Shown piece after piece: positions 43,801 through 58,800 of a stretch of DNA of 64,000 nt. The stretch lies in NCBI GenBank assembly GCA_031761405.1, contig JASEVX010000001.1, forward strand, positions 47,973,102-48,037,101. Reading direction: 5' to 3'. Source of the stretch: Serripes groenlandicus (taxonomy: Eukaryota; Mollusca; Bivalvia; Cardiida; Cardiidae). The position numbers and the translations under genes were made by a program. The stretch's first letter is position 1, and every line of letters begins with the position of its first letter. The notes under the pieces are model-generated. The model was not told the DNA's origin. It worked only from the letters and a program-made list of their open reading frames with translations, and ran no database searches.

Positions 43801-46800
43801 CACAATGTTTTCAACTCTATTATATCATTCAACTTTCATTTACAGAGATTTTTTAACTTTTTTCCCAGATGTTTTCAGTCATCTGCTTCAGATCTTTTTT
43901 GTATGTGAAAAAGGGTTATTAAAAGAGGATTTTCATTACTTTTAGGATGCAATCAAAGCTGGATCATTTTATCCCCAATATAAGAACTCTATCTCATGTG
44001 GTGACGTCGAGGCAGCTTTCAAACAAGCGGACCATGTGATTGAAGGGGAGTTCCACATGGGGGGTCAGGAGCACTTTTACCTCGAAACAAATGCCGTACT
44101 TGCCGTACCTAAAGGTGAAGATGGAGAGATGGAAATTTTCGTCACCACACAAAATCTTACGGAAACTCAGGTATCGAAAATTCATAATTATTCATCATAG
44201 CAGCAGACAACTTTTGAAGACATTGTGGCCAAAGGTGAAGTTGCTCATGATGAGCAGTTTATCCTTTGGCTACAATGTTTTCAACTTTATTTAACAATTA
44301 TAAAAGCTTTCTTTTATGGAGATACTTCTTGTTTTTGTCACTATGATTTCAAAGTCGTCTGCTGCAGATTTGTTCTATGTGGAAATGGGTTAACATTGTA
44401 ACCCTTTCTCTCAGGAAAGAGAAAAATTTCCTTTGCCCACAAAGTTTTTTTCTCTTTATGCTGTCCCATAATATATGTATAGAGATTTATCATATTTTAG
44501 CCGATACATGTAGATGTTTTCAAAGTTGTCTCCTGCAGCTTTTTTAGTGTATGTTAAAAGAGAGTCAACAATTATTATGATTATATATTAAAACATCTCA
44601 GCAAAAACACAGAAACTCTATAAATGAAGATTTAATTACTGCAAAAAGTTGAAAATATTGTGACAAAAGGAGAAATTGCTTGTTTTGAGCAATTTTTCTT
44701 TTTGTCACAATGTTTTCAAAAGTCTTCTGCTGCAGACAGGGTTCAAAAAGCGTCTGCAGGTGGGAAAGGTCCAAACGTTCTTTTACAATTTCCCTTTTGG
44801 CTCGGATTTTAATACATACTAGTTCCCTCAACTACAATTATTATCTTCCTTGTCGGCTATTTAGATAGGCAAATTTACTATATGTTTAATAGAAAAATAT
44901 CAAATATAATTAGATAAAAACAATTGCATGTGCCTAAATAATTGAAACAAGAAGTCAATATGATCAGATCATACAAAGGCATGTCGTTGTCAAACTCAAA
45001 TTCCTTCGTGTTTTCCTAATTAGCTTTTTTTTTATAATTTTCTCTATTTATGCTCAACATCTTAGCCTATCAAAATGGCAGACAAGGGAAATAATTATTG
45101 TAATTGTGGGAACTATGTTTTCAATGAATTATTTTGTTTTTCGATCAAACTTGAAATAATAAAAAACCTCTATAAAGCGAGGCCATATTTATTCAAGGGA
45201 CCAAGTAATTCCAATGTCAAGGTCACCTTGTGTCAATAAACTAAGGCTGTTTTTCAAAATATGATTATGTTGTAAATTAAACTATAATATATCGCATGAG
45301 ATAAACTGTTTATCTAACCCTCCATCCATTTACAGTCAACAGCTGCTGAAGCTCTTGGTGTGCCATTTAATCGAGTTGTTGCAAGGACAAAGAGACTTGG
45401 CGGTGGTTTTGGTGGAAAAGAGACAAGATCCATCTTGTTGTCTGCTACGGCTGCAGTGGCGGCAGCAAAGTAAGTGCTTAACCCTTTCCCTCATACGACA
45501 ATTCAGCAGCAGACGACATATTTTGTCAAAAAATAGAAAATCTCTATAATTAAATGGATAACCTATGACTTAAAGTGTGAAACATTGTGGCAAAAGGAGA
45601 AATTGCACGTTTTGTTCAATTTCTTCTTTTGTCACTATGTTTTCAAAAAGCCATCTGCTGCAGAGGAGTCAGAAAGCGTCTATATGAGGGTTAACCCTTG
45701 TCTGCCAACATGCAGATGCATTTTGACGCATCTACAGTATCTGACATATGAAACAACTGTGGCATAAAGAGAAAAAAAATGCTCTTTAATGAACAATTTC
45801 TTCTTTTGCCACAGTGTTTTCAACTGTATTCAATAATGAACCTTTCATTTATAAAAAAAAAATCCATATTTTTGCCAAGATCATTTCAAAAGTGTCTGCT
45901 ACAGAGTTGGTGTATGTGGGAAAAGGTTAATATGATATTTATAATAATAAGTTTGATTAAAGGCATGCAATAACAGATGTTTGCTAAAAAATATCTTCCT
46001 TATTGCTCATTTAAACCTTTCCTACATATAGACGCTTTATGACACCTCTGCTGCAGATGACTTTTCAAAACATTGACAAAAGGAAAAAGGCGTGCAATTT
46101 CTCCTTTTGCTTTAATGTTTTCAACTCTATTCATAAATTAAAGTTTTGTTTTTAGAGCTTTTTTCTATATTTTTGTCAATATATTTTTAAAGTTGTCTGC
46201 TGTAGATTTGTTGTATGTTGGAAAGGGAGGGTTAAATGCTATGTTGTGGGTTTTCAAACAATTTGTCTCACTGAGATAATTCTTTTCAGTCCCCACAATA
46301 TAGAGTTTGGAGGTCAAATAAGTATTTTAGAACATGAAATACCGGTACTCTCCTTTTCGAGAGCTCTGCTAGATTAATTGGTTACCTGATACAGACAACC
46401 ATTGATGCCTCTGCAGCTGACTTTTACAAAATAATGTAGAAATAGGAGAAATTGCTCAATTTTCCCTTAACCCTTTCCCTCATACGACAATTATGCAGCA
46501 AACGTATTTTGTCAAAACATAGAAAATCTCCATAATTGAATGGATAACTTATGACGAAAAGTGGAAAACATTGTGGCAAAAGGAGAAATTGCACGTTTTG
46601 TGCAATTTCTTCTTTTGTCACTTAATAATGTTTTCAAAAAGCTGTCTGCTGCAGAGGCGTCAGAAAGCATCTATATGAGGGAAAGGGTTAATGATTTCAA
46701 CTCTGTATCAAAGGTATTCTGATAATTTTCCAGGAATTGTGTCTATGCCCTAGATATTTGCAGATAAACAAATCACAAGCAGCAAAGCTTGGCCTTTATG

Positions 46801-49800
46801 AATACCTGTAAGAAATGTCGTCAAATGTGCAATTGTGACAAGTTCTTGAATAGTGTCTTCTCTAAACATATTGTTTGGGTCCCTGTTTTGCAGAGTTGGT
46901 GTCCCAATACGGTGTATGTTAGATAGAGATGAAGATATGATCATGACTGGAACCAGGCATCCATTCTACTCTGTTTATAAGGTATTTATTATTATGCATT
47001 GTTTACCTACTGAAAAAAACAAACAATGTTTTAAACTTTATTCAATAATACTATTTTCATTTAAAGAGATTTTTTATATTTATTTGTAGATGTTTTCAAA
47101 GTCCTCTGATTCAGATTCGCGGAAGAGTTTAATCCTTATCTTATATATCCTTATCCTTTATATTCCATCAAAATTATTTGACTTAAACTGGATGAGTGGC
47201 ATTGTAAATGAGTTGTTTACTATTAACTACCAATTTAAATAAATCCCCTACAAATAAAGATTATATATGCTTACCTAATTATTATTGTTTTCTTAACTAG
47301 GTTGGTTTCACTGATGGAGGGAAGATACTGGCACTGGATATAGATATCTATTGTAATGCTGGGATGTCTGCGGACCTTTCTTGTGCTGTAAGTGATATTC
47401 ATTTCATACCACCTTGTATGGTGGTTTAGTGGTTAGAGTGTCTACCTTAGGAGTGTGGGACCAGGGTTCGATGCCCAGTAGGGTCATTCCAAAGTCTTTA
47501 ATCCTTTCCCTCGTATAAACGCTTTTGGATGCCTCTGCAGCAGACGGCTTTTTGAAAACATAGTGACAAAAGAAGAAATTGCACAAAACGTGCAATTTCT
47601 CCTTTTGCCACAATGTTTTCCACTTTAAGTCATAGGTTATCCATTCAATTATGGATATTTTCTATGTTTTGACAAAATACGTTCAAAGTCGTCTGCTGCA
47701 GAATTGTCATATGAGGGAAAGGGTTAAACATGGTAGTAATAGTGGCTTCCTCCTTGGTGCTCAGGGTTGCGGGGATAGCATCACAAGTGATTCCCTTGTG
47801 TCAAGATAAACCTACAAGCAGGGTCATTCCAAAGTCTTTAACCCTTTCCCACATACAACAAATCAGCGGCAGACAACTTTGTAAACTTCTGGAAAACCTC
47901 TATAAGTGTCAAAATGAGAAAATTGCTCGTTTTGAGCAATTTCTTCTTTTATCGCCATGTTTTCAAAAAGCCGTTTGCTGCATAGGCGTCGGAAAGCATC
48001 TATATGAGGGAAAGAGTTTAAAATGGTAGTAAGTGACTTCCCTCCTTGTTGCTCAGGGTTGAGGGGAGGACATTATAAGTGATTCCCTGGTCTTAAGATA
48101 AACCTACAAGCAGTATAGGTAATGTAACATGGAAACACCATCATATATATCTAACAAACATATTCATTCCTTTCAATCATGAAAACCAGATTTGGGACAG
48201 CTGCAGCAGCTGGTTTTTTGAAACATTTAGGCAAAACAAGAAATTGCTCTATTCAATAGCTTTTCTTTAATTATTAGAGATCGTCCTTATTGTTTTTGTC
48301 CCCCGCTTTTAGCGAAAGCTAGGGACTATTATTTCTCATTCGTCAGTCAGTCCGTCCGTCAGTCCGTCAGTCATGCTGTCACAAAAACTTTAACCTTGGT
48401 CATAACTTCTGAACCGTAATAGGTACTGCTTTCATATTTCACATGTGTATTCCTTGTGACAACCCCTTTCCATCAATACCAATTTTTTTGACCTTGTGAC
48501 CTTGACCCTGACGAGTTATGGCCCTTTACCCCTATGTATGACTAAATTAATTTCCGGGCTATTTCTCTGCAACCGCTTTTTGGAATTTTATGAAACTTCA
48601 TAGGAAGGATCACCACCAAGTGTAGATGCGCATATCGTGTTTGCGTTCCGGTTGGATTATTTTTCACGGAGTTATGGCCCTTTACTCCACCATCAGGCTA
48701 TGTATGACTAAATTCATTTCCGGGCTATTTCTCTGCAACCGCTTTTTGGAATTTTATGAAACTTCATAGGAAGGATCACCACCAATTGTAGATGCGCATA
48801 TCGTGTTTGCGTTCCGGTTGGATTATTTTGCACGGAATTATGGCCCTTTACCCCACCATCAGGCTATGTATGACTAAATTCATTTCCGGGCTATTTCTCT
48901 GCAACCGCTTTTTGGAATTTTATGAAACTTCATAGGAAGGATCACCACCAAGTGTAGATGCGCATATCGTGTTTGCGTTCCGGTTGGATTATTTTTCACG
49001 GAGTTATGGCCCTTTACTCCACCATCAGGCTATGTATGACTAAATTCATTTCCAGGCTATTTCTCTGCAACCGCTTTTTGGAATTTTATGAAACTTCATA
49101 GGAAGGATCACCACCAAGTGTAGATGCGCATATCGTGTTTGCGTTCCGGTTGGATGATTTTTCACGGAGTTATGGCCTTTTACCCCACCATCCGGCTATG
49201 TATGACTAAATTCATTTTTGTCCCCCGCTTTTAGCGAAAGCTGGGGACTATTATTTCTCATTCGTCAGTCAGTCCGTCCGTCCGTCCCTCCGTCACGCTG
49301 TCACAAAAACTTTAACCTTGGTCATAACTTCTGAACCGTAATAGGTACTGCTTTCATATTTCACATGTGTATTCCTTGTGACAACCCCTTTCCATCAATA
49401 CCAATGTTTGTGACCTTGACCCTGGCGGGGGACCATAATTCTCTGAATTTACTTGTTCCTAGAAGTTTTACACTAGGATATTTAATAACAATATACGAAA
49501 AAATACGAAATTACCGACAGGAAAGAATCATAATCTGGTCAATATGACCAATTCTATAGGAGCGGATGATAACACTATGGAGAAAGGTGATATTATGTGA
49601 TTTGATCAAATACTACTTTTTTCGCATAGTTTGGATCATAAGTAAAAATGGTACAGAGTTAAAAGATGCCTTCAGCATCCAACATACAACAAATTTGCAG
49701 TATAGACAACATAGAAAACATCTAGGCAAAAATATAGAAAATCTCTTTCCGTCATATAGACACTTTCTGATGCCTCTGCAGCAGATGGCTTTTTGAAAAC

Positions 49801-52800
49801 ATAGTGACAAAAGAAGAAATTGCAATTTCTCCTTTTGCCACAATGTTTTCTACTTTTTGTCATAGGTTATCCATTCAATTATGGAGATTTTCTATGTTTT
49901 AACAAAATATGTTCAAAGTCTTCTGCGGCAGTATTGTCATATGAGGGAAAGGGTTAAATGAAAGTATAATTATTGAGTTGAGTTGAAAACATTGTGTCAA
50001 AAGGAGACATTGCGCATTATGAGCTATATCTCCTATTGACATACTGTTTTCAAAAGTCATCTACTGCAGATGTTTCAAAAGGTATCTATTTGTGGGAAAT
50101 ATATGTTTGTGTTGCCTGACTTGACAAGATGACACTTATGAACTTCTCTGGTTCTGGGATTGTGTCTTGTCTATCTTTGTATGTTTTTGCATCCACCTTT
50201 CTGTATTTGCATCAACTTTCTGTATGCCCATCTGTCTGTCAAACTGTTCCTTCAATATGTTATGTGATTTTAGGTTATGGACAGGGCCTTATTCCACTGT
50301 GATAATGCCTACAAGATTCCAAATCTATTCTGTAGAGGCCATGTTTGTCGGACCAATATTCCCTCAAACACAGCATTTAGAGGATTTGGTGGTCCACAGG
50401 GGATGATGATGATGGAGGAAATTGTTTCAGAGATTTCCATAAGTTTGGGGGTGCCTTCAGCAGAGGTAAGAGGACATTATCTTGGTATATCTACATTACA
50501 AGAGAAAGTTGATGCAACGCATCAATGTCACCGGAAATCCAAACTGCAGTTATGCATAACACTTACATTATAATAGTTGAAAAAAAAAGTTATCAACTAA
50601 AGGGCATATTGGAACATCAGGGGTGGGGTCAAGTGAAAATGTATCATAACTTGCATTTTTTTGTCAACAAAGTGAATGTCCTTCATTGAAATATAATTGA
50701 AGCCTTTCATTATTTATGATCAAGTCTACTCATGATTTAAAATTATATAATGATGAGCGCCTTTGTGTCAATGATGCATAACAATATGCAGATCGCAAGG
50801 AAAATGCGTGTAGGGAATCTAATGACACATTTAAAATTGTTAAGGACGAAATAATTTTGTACGAAAGACCCGATTAGTTGTCGTTCTTACACTCTCTTTA
50901 TAGGCAGAGAGTGTGTTTTAAAATGATAAAATAATGAGCGCCCTTGTGTCAATGTCTATATAAGGTTAAACCCTTTCAAACAAACATCAAATCTGCAACA
51001 GACAACTTTGAAAACATTTAGTCAAAATATGAAAATATGAAGGTGTAATTATTTAATTGAGTTGAAAACATTGTAACATAAGTATAAATAGCTCAATATG
51101 ACCAAGTTTTCCCTTTGCCACAATATTTTCAAAAGTTGTCTGCTGTAAAAGGGGTCCGAAAGTGTCTTTATGTGAGAAAGGGTTAATATATATTTTACCT
51201 CACACAGATTAGACATTCCAACTTGTATCAAGAAGGGCAGATAACTCACTTTAACCAGGAGATGAGCCAGTGCCACTTACAAAAATGTTGGGACGAGTGT
51301 ATAACACAGAGTGACTTTAACAGACGGAAAAGAAAGGTTGATATATTTAACAGGTAACATAAAACTTTTAACCCTTTCCCACATATAGATGCTTTCTGAT
51401 GCCTCTGCAGCACACGACTTAAAACTTAAAAGATAGCTTAATTGTTAAATAGAGTTGAAAACATTGTGGCAAGTTAACCTTTGGCCACAATGTTTTCAAA
51501 TGTCATCTGCTGCTAGTGCGTCAAATGCGTCTGCAGTTGGGCAAGGGTTAATGGACAAAATTACTCATTATCAGAAATTTTTCTCTTATTTCAATATTGC
51601 TTTCAATGTTGTTTGCTGCAAATGCATCCAATTGTGTCCGCATGTGGTAAAGATTTCAATCGCCTGTAAGCATAATGGTAAAATATCTAATAAACCTAGT
51701 TTATTAGATGACCAGAGCACGAAGGGCTGAATATTATTATTGGTAAGCTTGAAGGATCATTGGATGTCCTTCCATCAACAATTTGTTTTAAATGATATCT
51801 ACTCCTAACCAAAATTTTAGAAATATTCTCAAAAATGCTCCTTAGGTGATATCATTTCAACAGAAATGCTAAAAGAATTTAATTCTATTCAAAATTCTGG
51901 TCGCAATGACAATGTAAAGGAACCTCGAAAGTTCTTTAAATTACATCTCCTCTTATACCACTGGTCGAATTTGGACCAAACTTTACAGCAATTTTCCTTT
52001 CATAATTGCAAAAGATCTCAACTCCATGCAAAACTCTGGTTGTCATGGCAAAAGAAAGACCAAAAACTTTAGTAATTTGTCACAAAGATTTTTTGGGTTA
52101 CCCGCTATCAAGAGCGTTTAAATTATTTTGAACTGTTGAAAATCATGGCCAAAAGAGTGAACAGGGTGAGGGGCTGGTTTTCCTTGTACGTATTTACCAT
52201 AATTAAAACTTTTAAAATCTTCATGTCCTGATGTCCAATAGAACTATCTTCATTTAAAAATAATTTGGCATGAATGTTTCTTGGATGAACCTCTGCAAAT
52301 ATACACCACATATTTCCATATTGGAAAATCTCCTTTATTCAAAATTGCTGACTTTGACAGGCTTTTTATGCCCCCGGAATCTCCGATTCGGTGGGCATCT
52401 AGTTTTTGGCCTGTCTGCACGTCTGCATGCACGTCTGCACGTCTGTCTGCACGTCTGCACGTCTGTCTGTCTGCACAAAAAAAACTTTAACCTTGACCAC
52501 TACTTTTGAACCATAACAGGTACGGCTACCATATTTCACATGTGTATTCCTTGTGACATGACCTTTCTGTCAGTACCAAAATTTTTGACCTTGCGACCTT
52601 GACCTTTGACCTAGATGTTGCCATTCTCGAAAAAGACTTTAACCTTGGCCATTACTTTTGAACCATAACAGGTACGGCTACCATATTTCACATGTGTATT
52701 CCTTGTGACATGACCTTTCTGTCAGTACCAACATTTTTGACCTTGCGACCTTGACCTTTGACCTAGATGTTGCCATTCTCGAAAAAACTTTAACCTTGGC

Positions 52801-55800
52801 CATTACTTTTGAACCATAACAGGTACGGCTGCCATATTTCACATGTGTATTCCTTGTGACATGACCTTTCTGTCAGTACCAACATTTTTGACCTTGCGAC
52901 CTTGACCTTTGACCTAGATGTTGCCATTCTCAAAAAAACTTTAACCTTCACCACTACTTTTGAACCATAACAGGTAAGGCTACCATATTTCACATGTGTA
53001 TACCTTGTGACATGACCTTTCTGTCAGTACCAAAAAAAATTACCTTGCGACCTTGACCTTTGACCTAGATGTTGCCATTCTCGAAAAAAACCTTTAACCT
53101 TGACCACTACTGTTGAACCATAACAGGTACGGCTACCATATTTCACATGTGTATATCTTGTGACATGACCTTTCTGTCAGTACCAAAATTTTTCACCTTG
53201 CGACCTTGACCTTTGACCAAGATGTTGCCATTCTCGAAAAAAACTTTAACCTTGACCACTACTTTTGAACCATAACAGGTACACTACAATATTTCACATG
53301 TGTATTCCTTGTGACATGACCTTTCTGTCAGTACCAACATTTTTGACCTGGCGACCTTGACCTTTGACCTAGATGTTGCCATTCGGGGGCATCAGTGTTT
53401 CACAAACACATCGTGTTTCCCATTATGTTTATGGTAAAAAGTATTGTTTGTGAATTGTGTTGTGGTGTCTAAAATAGCTTATTTCCTTCAGAGCACATGT
53501 TATACAAGTCATATAGTCTAATAGGAAATACTTTTTACTCTCATATAGTTTACCCTTTACCACATATGGATGCTTTCGGTGCCCTTTCAGCAGACATCTT
53601 TGGAAAACATTGTGGCAAAAAGAGAAATTGCTCAAAATGAGCATTTTCTCCTTATTGCCTCAATGTTTTCTACTCTTTTCAATAATTAAACTATCAGTTA
53701 TAGAAATATTCCTTATTTTTGTCGAGATGATTTCAAAGACGTCTGCTTCAAATTTGTATGTGGGAAAGGGTTAATATAGCTAAAGGTCAATATTACACTC
53801 CTGGGTCATACCATAACTCCATAACTTTACTGCAGCAGGTAAATATAAGACTTACCAAGTAAAGTCCTTCATAAAATGTTATGCTTGGACGTATGTGACT
53901 TCTATTGACAGTAGGTAAGCAATATAGGACGATCATGGTTCCCCTTGTTTATTACAGTGAGAACAGATGGAAAAAAAGAGGTATAACTGTTGTACCCACC
54001 AAATTCGGCATTGCCTACACAGCTCTTCATCTCAATCAGGTAATGTAAGAGAACTGCTCCTTTTCCTTTATTTTTTTTCCAAATTTGTCCTTAAATCTGA
54101 ATTCATCAGTAAACCATTATTTGAGCCAGTCCACGGGAAAAGGTACCAATTTGATTTGTGAAAATTGTAGATAACAGAACAGTCTGTGCATCCACATAGT
54201 AAAAAGTACAAGAAGGCATTTTAAAAAAACCTGATTGATTGTTTTGAGTTTTAAAGCCATTTTTAGCTCGACTTTTAGAAGAAAAGGCTAGCTACACTAC
54301 TCGCCTCAGCGTTGGCGTCACACCTTGGTTAAGTTTTTTGTACCACCTAACTCAAAACCGTTAGAGATATTGCTTTGAAACTTACAACACTTGTTCACCA
54401 TTATTACCTCCATCAACAGACAAGACAACATAACTCGTTTTTGTAAGAATTATGGCCCTTTTTGGACTGAGAATTTTGGTCAAGTTTTTCGTACCACTCC
54501 ACTCTTTTTCAAAACCATTAGAGGTATAGCTTATACTACTTATTAAACAATCATTACCTCCATGTACAGACAAGAGTATTAACTCTGTCAAGGGTTTTGT
54601 AAGAATTATGGCCCTTTTTCCACTTAGAACTTTGGTCAAGTTTTTCGTACCACTCCACTCTTTTTCAAAACCATTAGAGGTATAGCTTATACATTTACAA
54701 TACTTATTCACCATCATTACCTCCATCAACAGACAAGAGTACATAACTCTGTCAAGGGTTTTGTAAGAATTATGGCCCTTTTTCCAATTAGAATTTTGGT
54801 GTAGTTTTTCTTACCACCCCACTTTTTTTCAGAAAAATTAGAGATATAGCTTACACTTACAATACGTATTAACCATCATTACATCAATCAACAGACAAGA
54901 GTGTACATAATTGTCAATTTTTTTTTAGAATTATGGCCCTTTTTTTTTATTTAGAATTTTGGTTAAGTTATTCATACCAAATCATTTGTTTTCATAATCA
55001 TTGGAGATATAGCTTAAACACCTACAATATGTATTTACCATCATTACCTCCACAACAGCCAAGAGTACATAATTCAGTGAAGGTTTTGGTAAGAATTATG
55101 ACCCTTTTTCGACTTATAAAGTACTTTACTTATACATAATATGATAAAGTACTTGGTTATGTTTTCTGTACCACCCAAAAATGTTTAGTTTTATTGGCAA
55201 GCACAAAAAAGTTGAGCATGCTGTCCTGCGACAGCTCTTGTTAACAATATTACATACCACGGCTGCCAGTTCACCTAGCCATATTTTCCTGGATCTTTCA
55301 AACCAGCGCTCCACACATAGCTTGTCAGCACATTGTCAATCGATAGGAATCAAACACATGACCCATTGATAGATAGCCCATGTTGTTACTGTCAAAATCC
55401 CTGAAGGTCGGTTCCTGTGTGGCATGGCTCGTTTGATAACATTAATGTAATATTTTACAGGCTGGTGCCCTTATCCACATTTATCAAGATGGCTCTGTTT
55501 TGTTGACTCATGGTGGAGTAGAGATGGGGCAAGGACTTCATACGAAAATGATGCAGGTAAAACAGATAAGGATAACTTTTAAAAATAACTTTTTCCCAAA
55601 ACTATCAAAAAACTCTCTAAATGAAGATTTGATTATTGATAAGAGTTGGTGGTATAAGTTATGTGCCGCAGATAAATTAAAAAATGTATCTGCTTATGTA
55701 GATGGGTTAAATCAGACGTTGGCGTCATAAGGAGACAATTATAGGGTTTGATTTGCCAGTAACTTATACCCCTTAGCTAGAAATGTAAGAATAAATTCTA

Positions 55801-58800
55801 TATCCTAATTCTTATTTACATATTGATGTTGTAAACAAAAGAAATGTGTACAGGTTAATTGATAGTTAGTCCCCCACCAGCTTACAGTGGATGATGACTT
55901 TGAGAGGCGTGGGTAATAAAGTCAATAAACTTTTGTTGGTTTGCCTCTCATCATTTCATTCAACTGCAAACTGCATTGGCATGACAGTCTTCAAGTCTTG
56001 TCAATTGCGGTTCAACAAGTTATTTGTAGAAATTCCGGTAAAATATATTATTATACTTAATTAATTTTTGTAATATCTCTGCTGATAACTGTGCTTCTTT
56101 CCTTCCGGCAAACTTTATTCTTGCCGAATTTTCAAAATTATAACACTTGCATGTATTAAATTTGGTGTGCACCTACATCCTTTAAATCTGTATGAAATTT
56201 AAACTTTAAATGTTCCAATTTTATTCTCTTCTTTTATTTTCAAAACAGACACCACTAGAATATTCATGTTAGGTAAACGATTTTCATTATCCCAAATGGA
56301 TCTCTGCCCACAGGTGTGAAGTAAGAGTGCCCTTGGACTATGATTACTTCCTAGCCAAGTACCGAGTTGTCTCTCAGGGATCATGGATATACGGTCAAAC
56401 CTGTGCTAAAGACCACCTTTGTTAAGCAATTCCCTGTCTATAACAACCGCACTTCTAATTTCCAAATTACTCATTTTCTGCATAAATGACTATGTATTTA
56501 ACCCTTTCCCTCATATGACAATTCTGCAGCAGACAACTGAACATATTTTGTCAAAAAATGGAAAATCTCTATAACTGAATGGATAACCATGACTAAAAGT
56601 GGAAAACATTGTGTCAAAAGGAGAAATTGCTCGTTTTGAGCAATTTCTACTTTTGTCATTATGTTTTTAAAAAGCCGTCTGCTCCAGAGGCATCAGAAAG
56701 CGTCTATATGAGGGAAAGGGTTAAAGACCATCTGTGAACAAAGACCAGATTGTTCACTTCCTATGGGTAGTCTTTAAACACAGGTTGGACTGTATTTACT
56801 GTTTCCATTATGTAACTGAAACAATGCAAACAATTTCAGAAAGCCTCAATACATCAAATCAATTTCTCAATTCATGAGCAACCACTGCGATAGTGTAGAT
56901 GTTGTCTGCCTATAGAGAATGAAATCAGGCTTTTTGTCATCAGTACCCAGGGTAGTTTATGTGCCATTATGACTATTAAATATCTCTGGAAACGTATATG
57001 CAGCGATAATCCATCTTTAACATAATTCTTTTGTTGCAGGTAGCCAGCAAAACCCTTGATATTCCAATATCAAAGATCCACATCTCTGAAACGGGAACCA
57101 ATACTGTGCCAAATACGTCTGCCACAGCGGCCAGTGCTAGTTCAGATCTGAATGGAATGGCCATTGTTGTAAGTGTTTTGTTTAACGGACAATTCTGTAA
57201 TCGTTCGCCATAAATAGCACAGGCACTCAATATTTTGTGAAATTTTTTGGGTAACCCTTTCCCTCATGTAGATTCATGTTAATGCTCTTCAGCAGACGAC
57301 TTTTGTAAACATTGTGACAAATGGGAGAAATTGCTCCTTTTTCAATTCTTTTCAGTTATAATACTTTTATTTTTCTACATTTTTACCAATATGTTTGAAA
57401 GTAGTTTGCCTCAGATATGTTGTAAGTGGGAAAGGGTCAACTGTTTCCTAAAACATACAACATTTGATTTGGTAAGTCATGGACAACATTTGATAAGATT
57501 GTGTAATGAAATGGTGCCTAAATATTGAACTGTTTACCTGATATAACCTGCTTGAATAATATTAATACATGTAGTCATTAATCAAGAACTACATTTGTTG
57601 TAAAATGTTGTTAGAAAAGGAGAAAGTACTTGTATTGTGCAATTCTCCCTTTGACAAGATTTTTTATAAAAGGGTGTTTACTGCATCAGGAAAAGGGTTG
57701 ACCCTTTCCAACATTCAACCAAAACTGCAGCAGACGACTTTGAAAATATCTTGGTAAAAATATATGAAATCTCTAAATAAAAAATTAGTGTAATTATTGA
57801 ATAGAGTTGAAAACATTGTGGCAAAAGATGAAATTGCTCATGATGAGCAATTTCAATTTTTGCCACAATGTTTTCAAAAGTCGTCTGTTGCAGAGGACTT
57901 TTGAAAGAGCCTTCATGAAGGAAAGAGCAATAAGAAATATTGTTATCTAATTTGAGAAGAATAACAACAGGGCAAATCAGAGGACTAGATAAGAGGAAGT
58001 AAACAGGTCTTTTCCCCACAATATTTCTATCATTACTCAACCAAATTCTATGTTGTGAGATGAATATTTTGAGTACCCACAACATAGGGTTTGAATGTCA
58101 AATAATAATTTTAGAACATGACAAATGCCTGTTATCTAGAGCTCTTGTAAGTATATGTATTTATTACAGAATGCTTGCAACATGTTGCTGGAAAGACTGA
58201 AGCCAGTGAAGAAAGAGAATCCAGAGGGATCATGGGAATACTGGATAAAGACTGCTTACTTTCAGAGAATAGGATTGTCTGCGGCCGGCTTCTATAAGTA
58301 GGTTACAATGGTATTTATATGAGCAGTGCTCGAAAAAAAACAACCTTAGAAGGCTTTTGAGATCAGGGTAGATCGAGATCAACCTGCACATTCGAAAAGC
58401 AGCTTTATCAGACTAGACTCTACGCTGTTCACAAATTAGGTTTCGAGAAAGAATTATTCCATTTTGATTCTTTAGCATTGTTGTGCAGATAGATGTTTAG
58501 CTACATGATTGTGTAATCATCTACACCAGGGACATTATATAGTGTCCCTGTCACTACACTACACTACACTTTGCTTTACTTTCCTGGGGCACTGCTCGTA
58601 TTCTAAAATTTGAAATGTGAGTTTGATAACCCTTTCCCACATTCAACAAATCTAAAGCAAGCTTTGAAAATATGTAGACAAAATCTCTATAAATGAAATG
58701 ATATTTTTTCAGTAGAGTTAAAATCATTGTGGGAAAATGGAAAATAGCTCATTATGAGCAATTCCTCCTTTTGCCGAAATGTTGTTAAAAGAAAGATGCT

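Noticed and set aside
47404..47613. Recurrent small frames with [15 protein letters not shown] peptides at many sites
   Set aside because: All map to the right arm of the TTAA MITE; they recur because the repeat recurs.
54382..54744. 120-codon minus-strand frame
   Set aside because: It spans diverged tandem units of a hairpin-ended element core and repeats itself ([13 protein letters not shown]); no family recognised.
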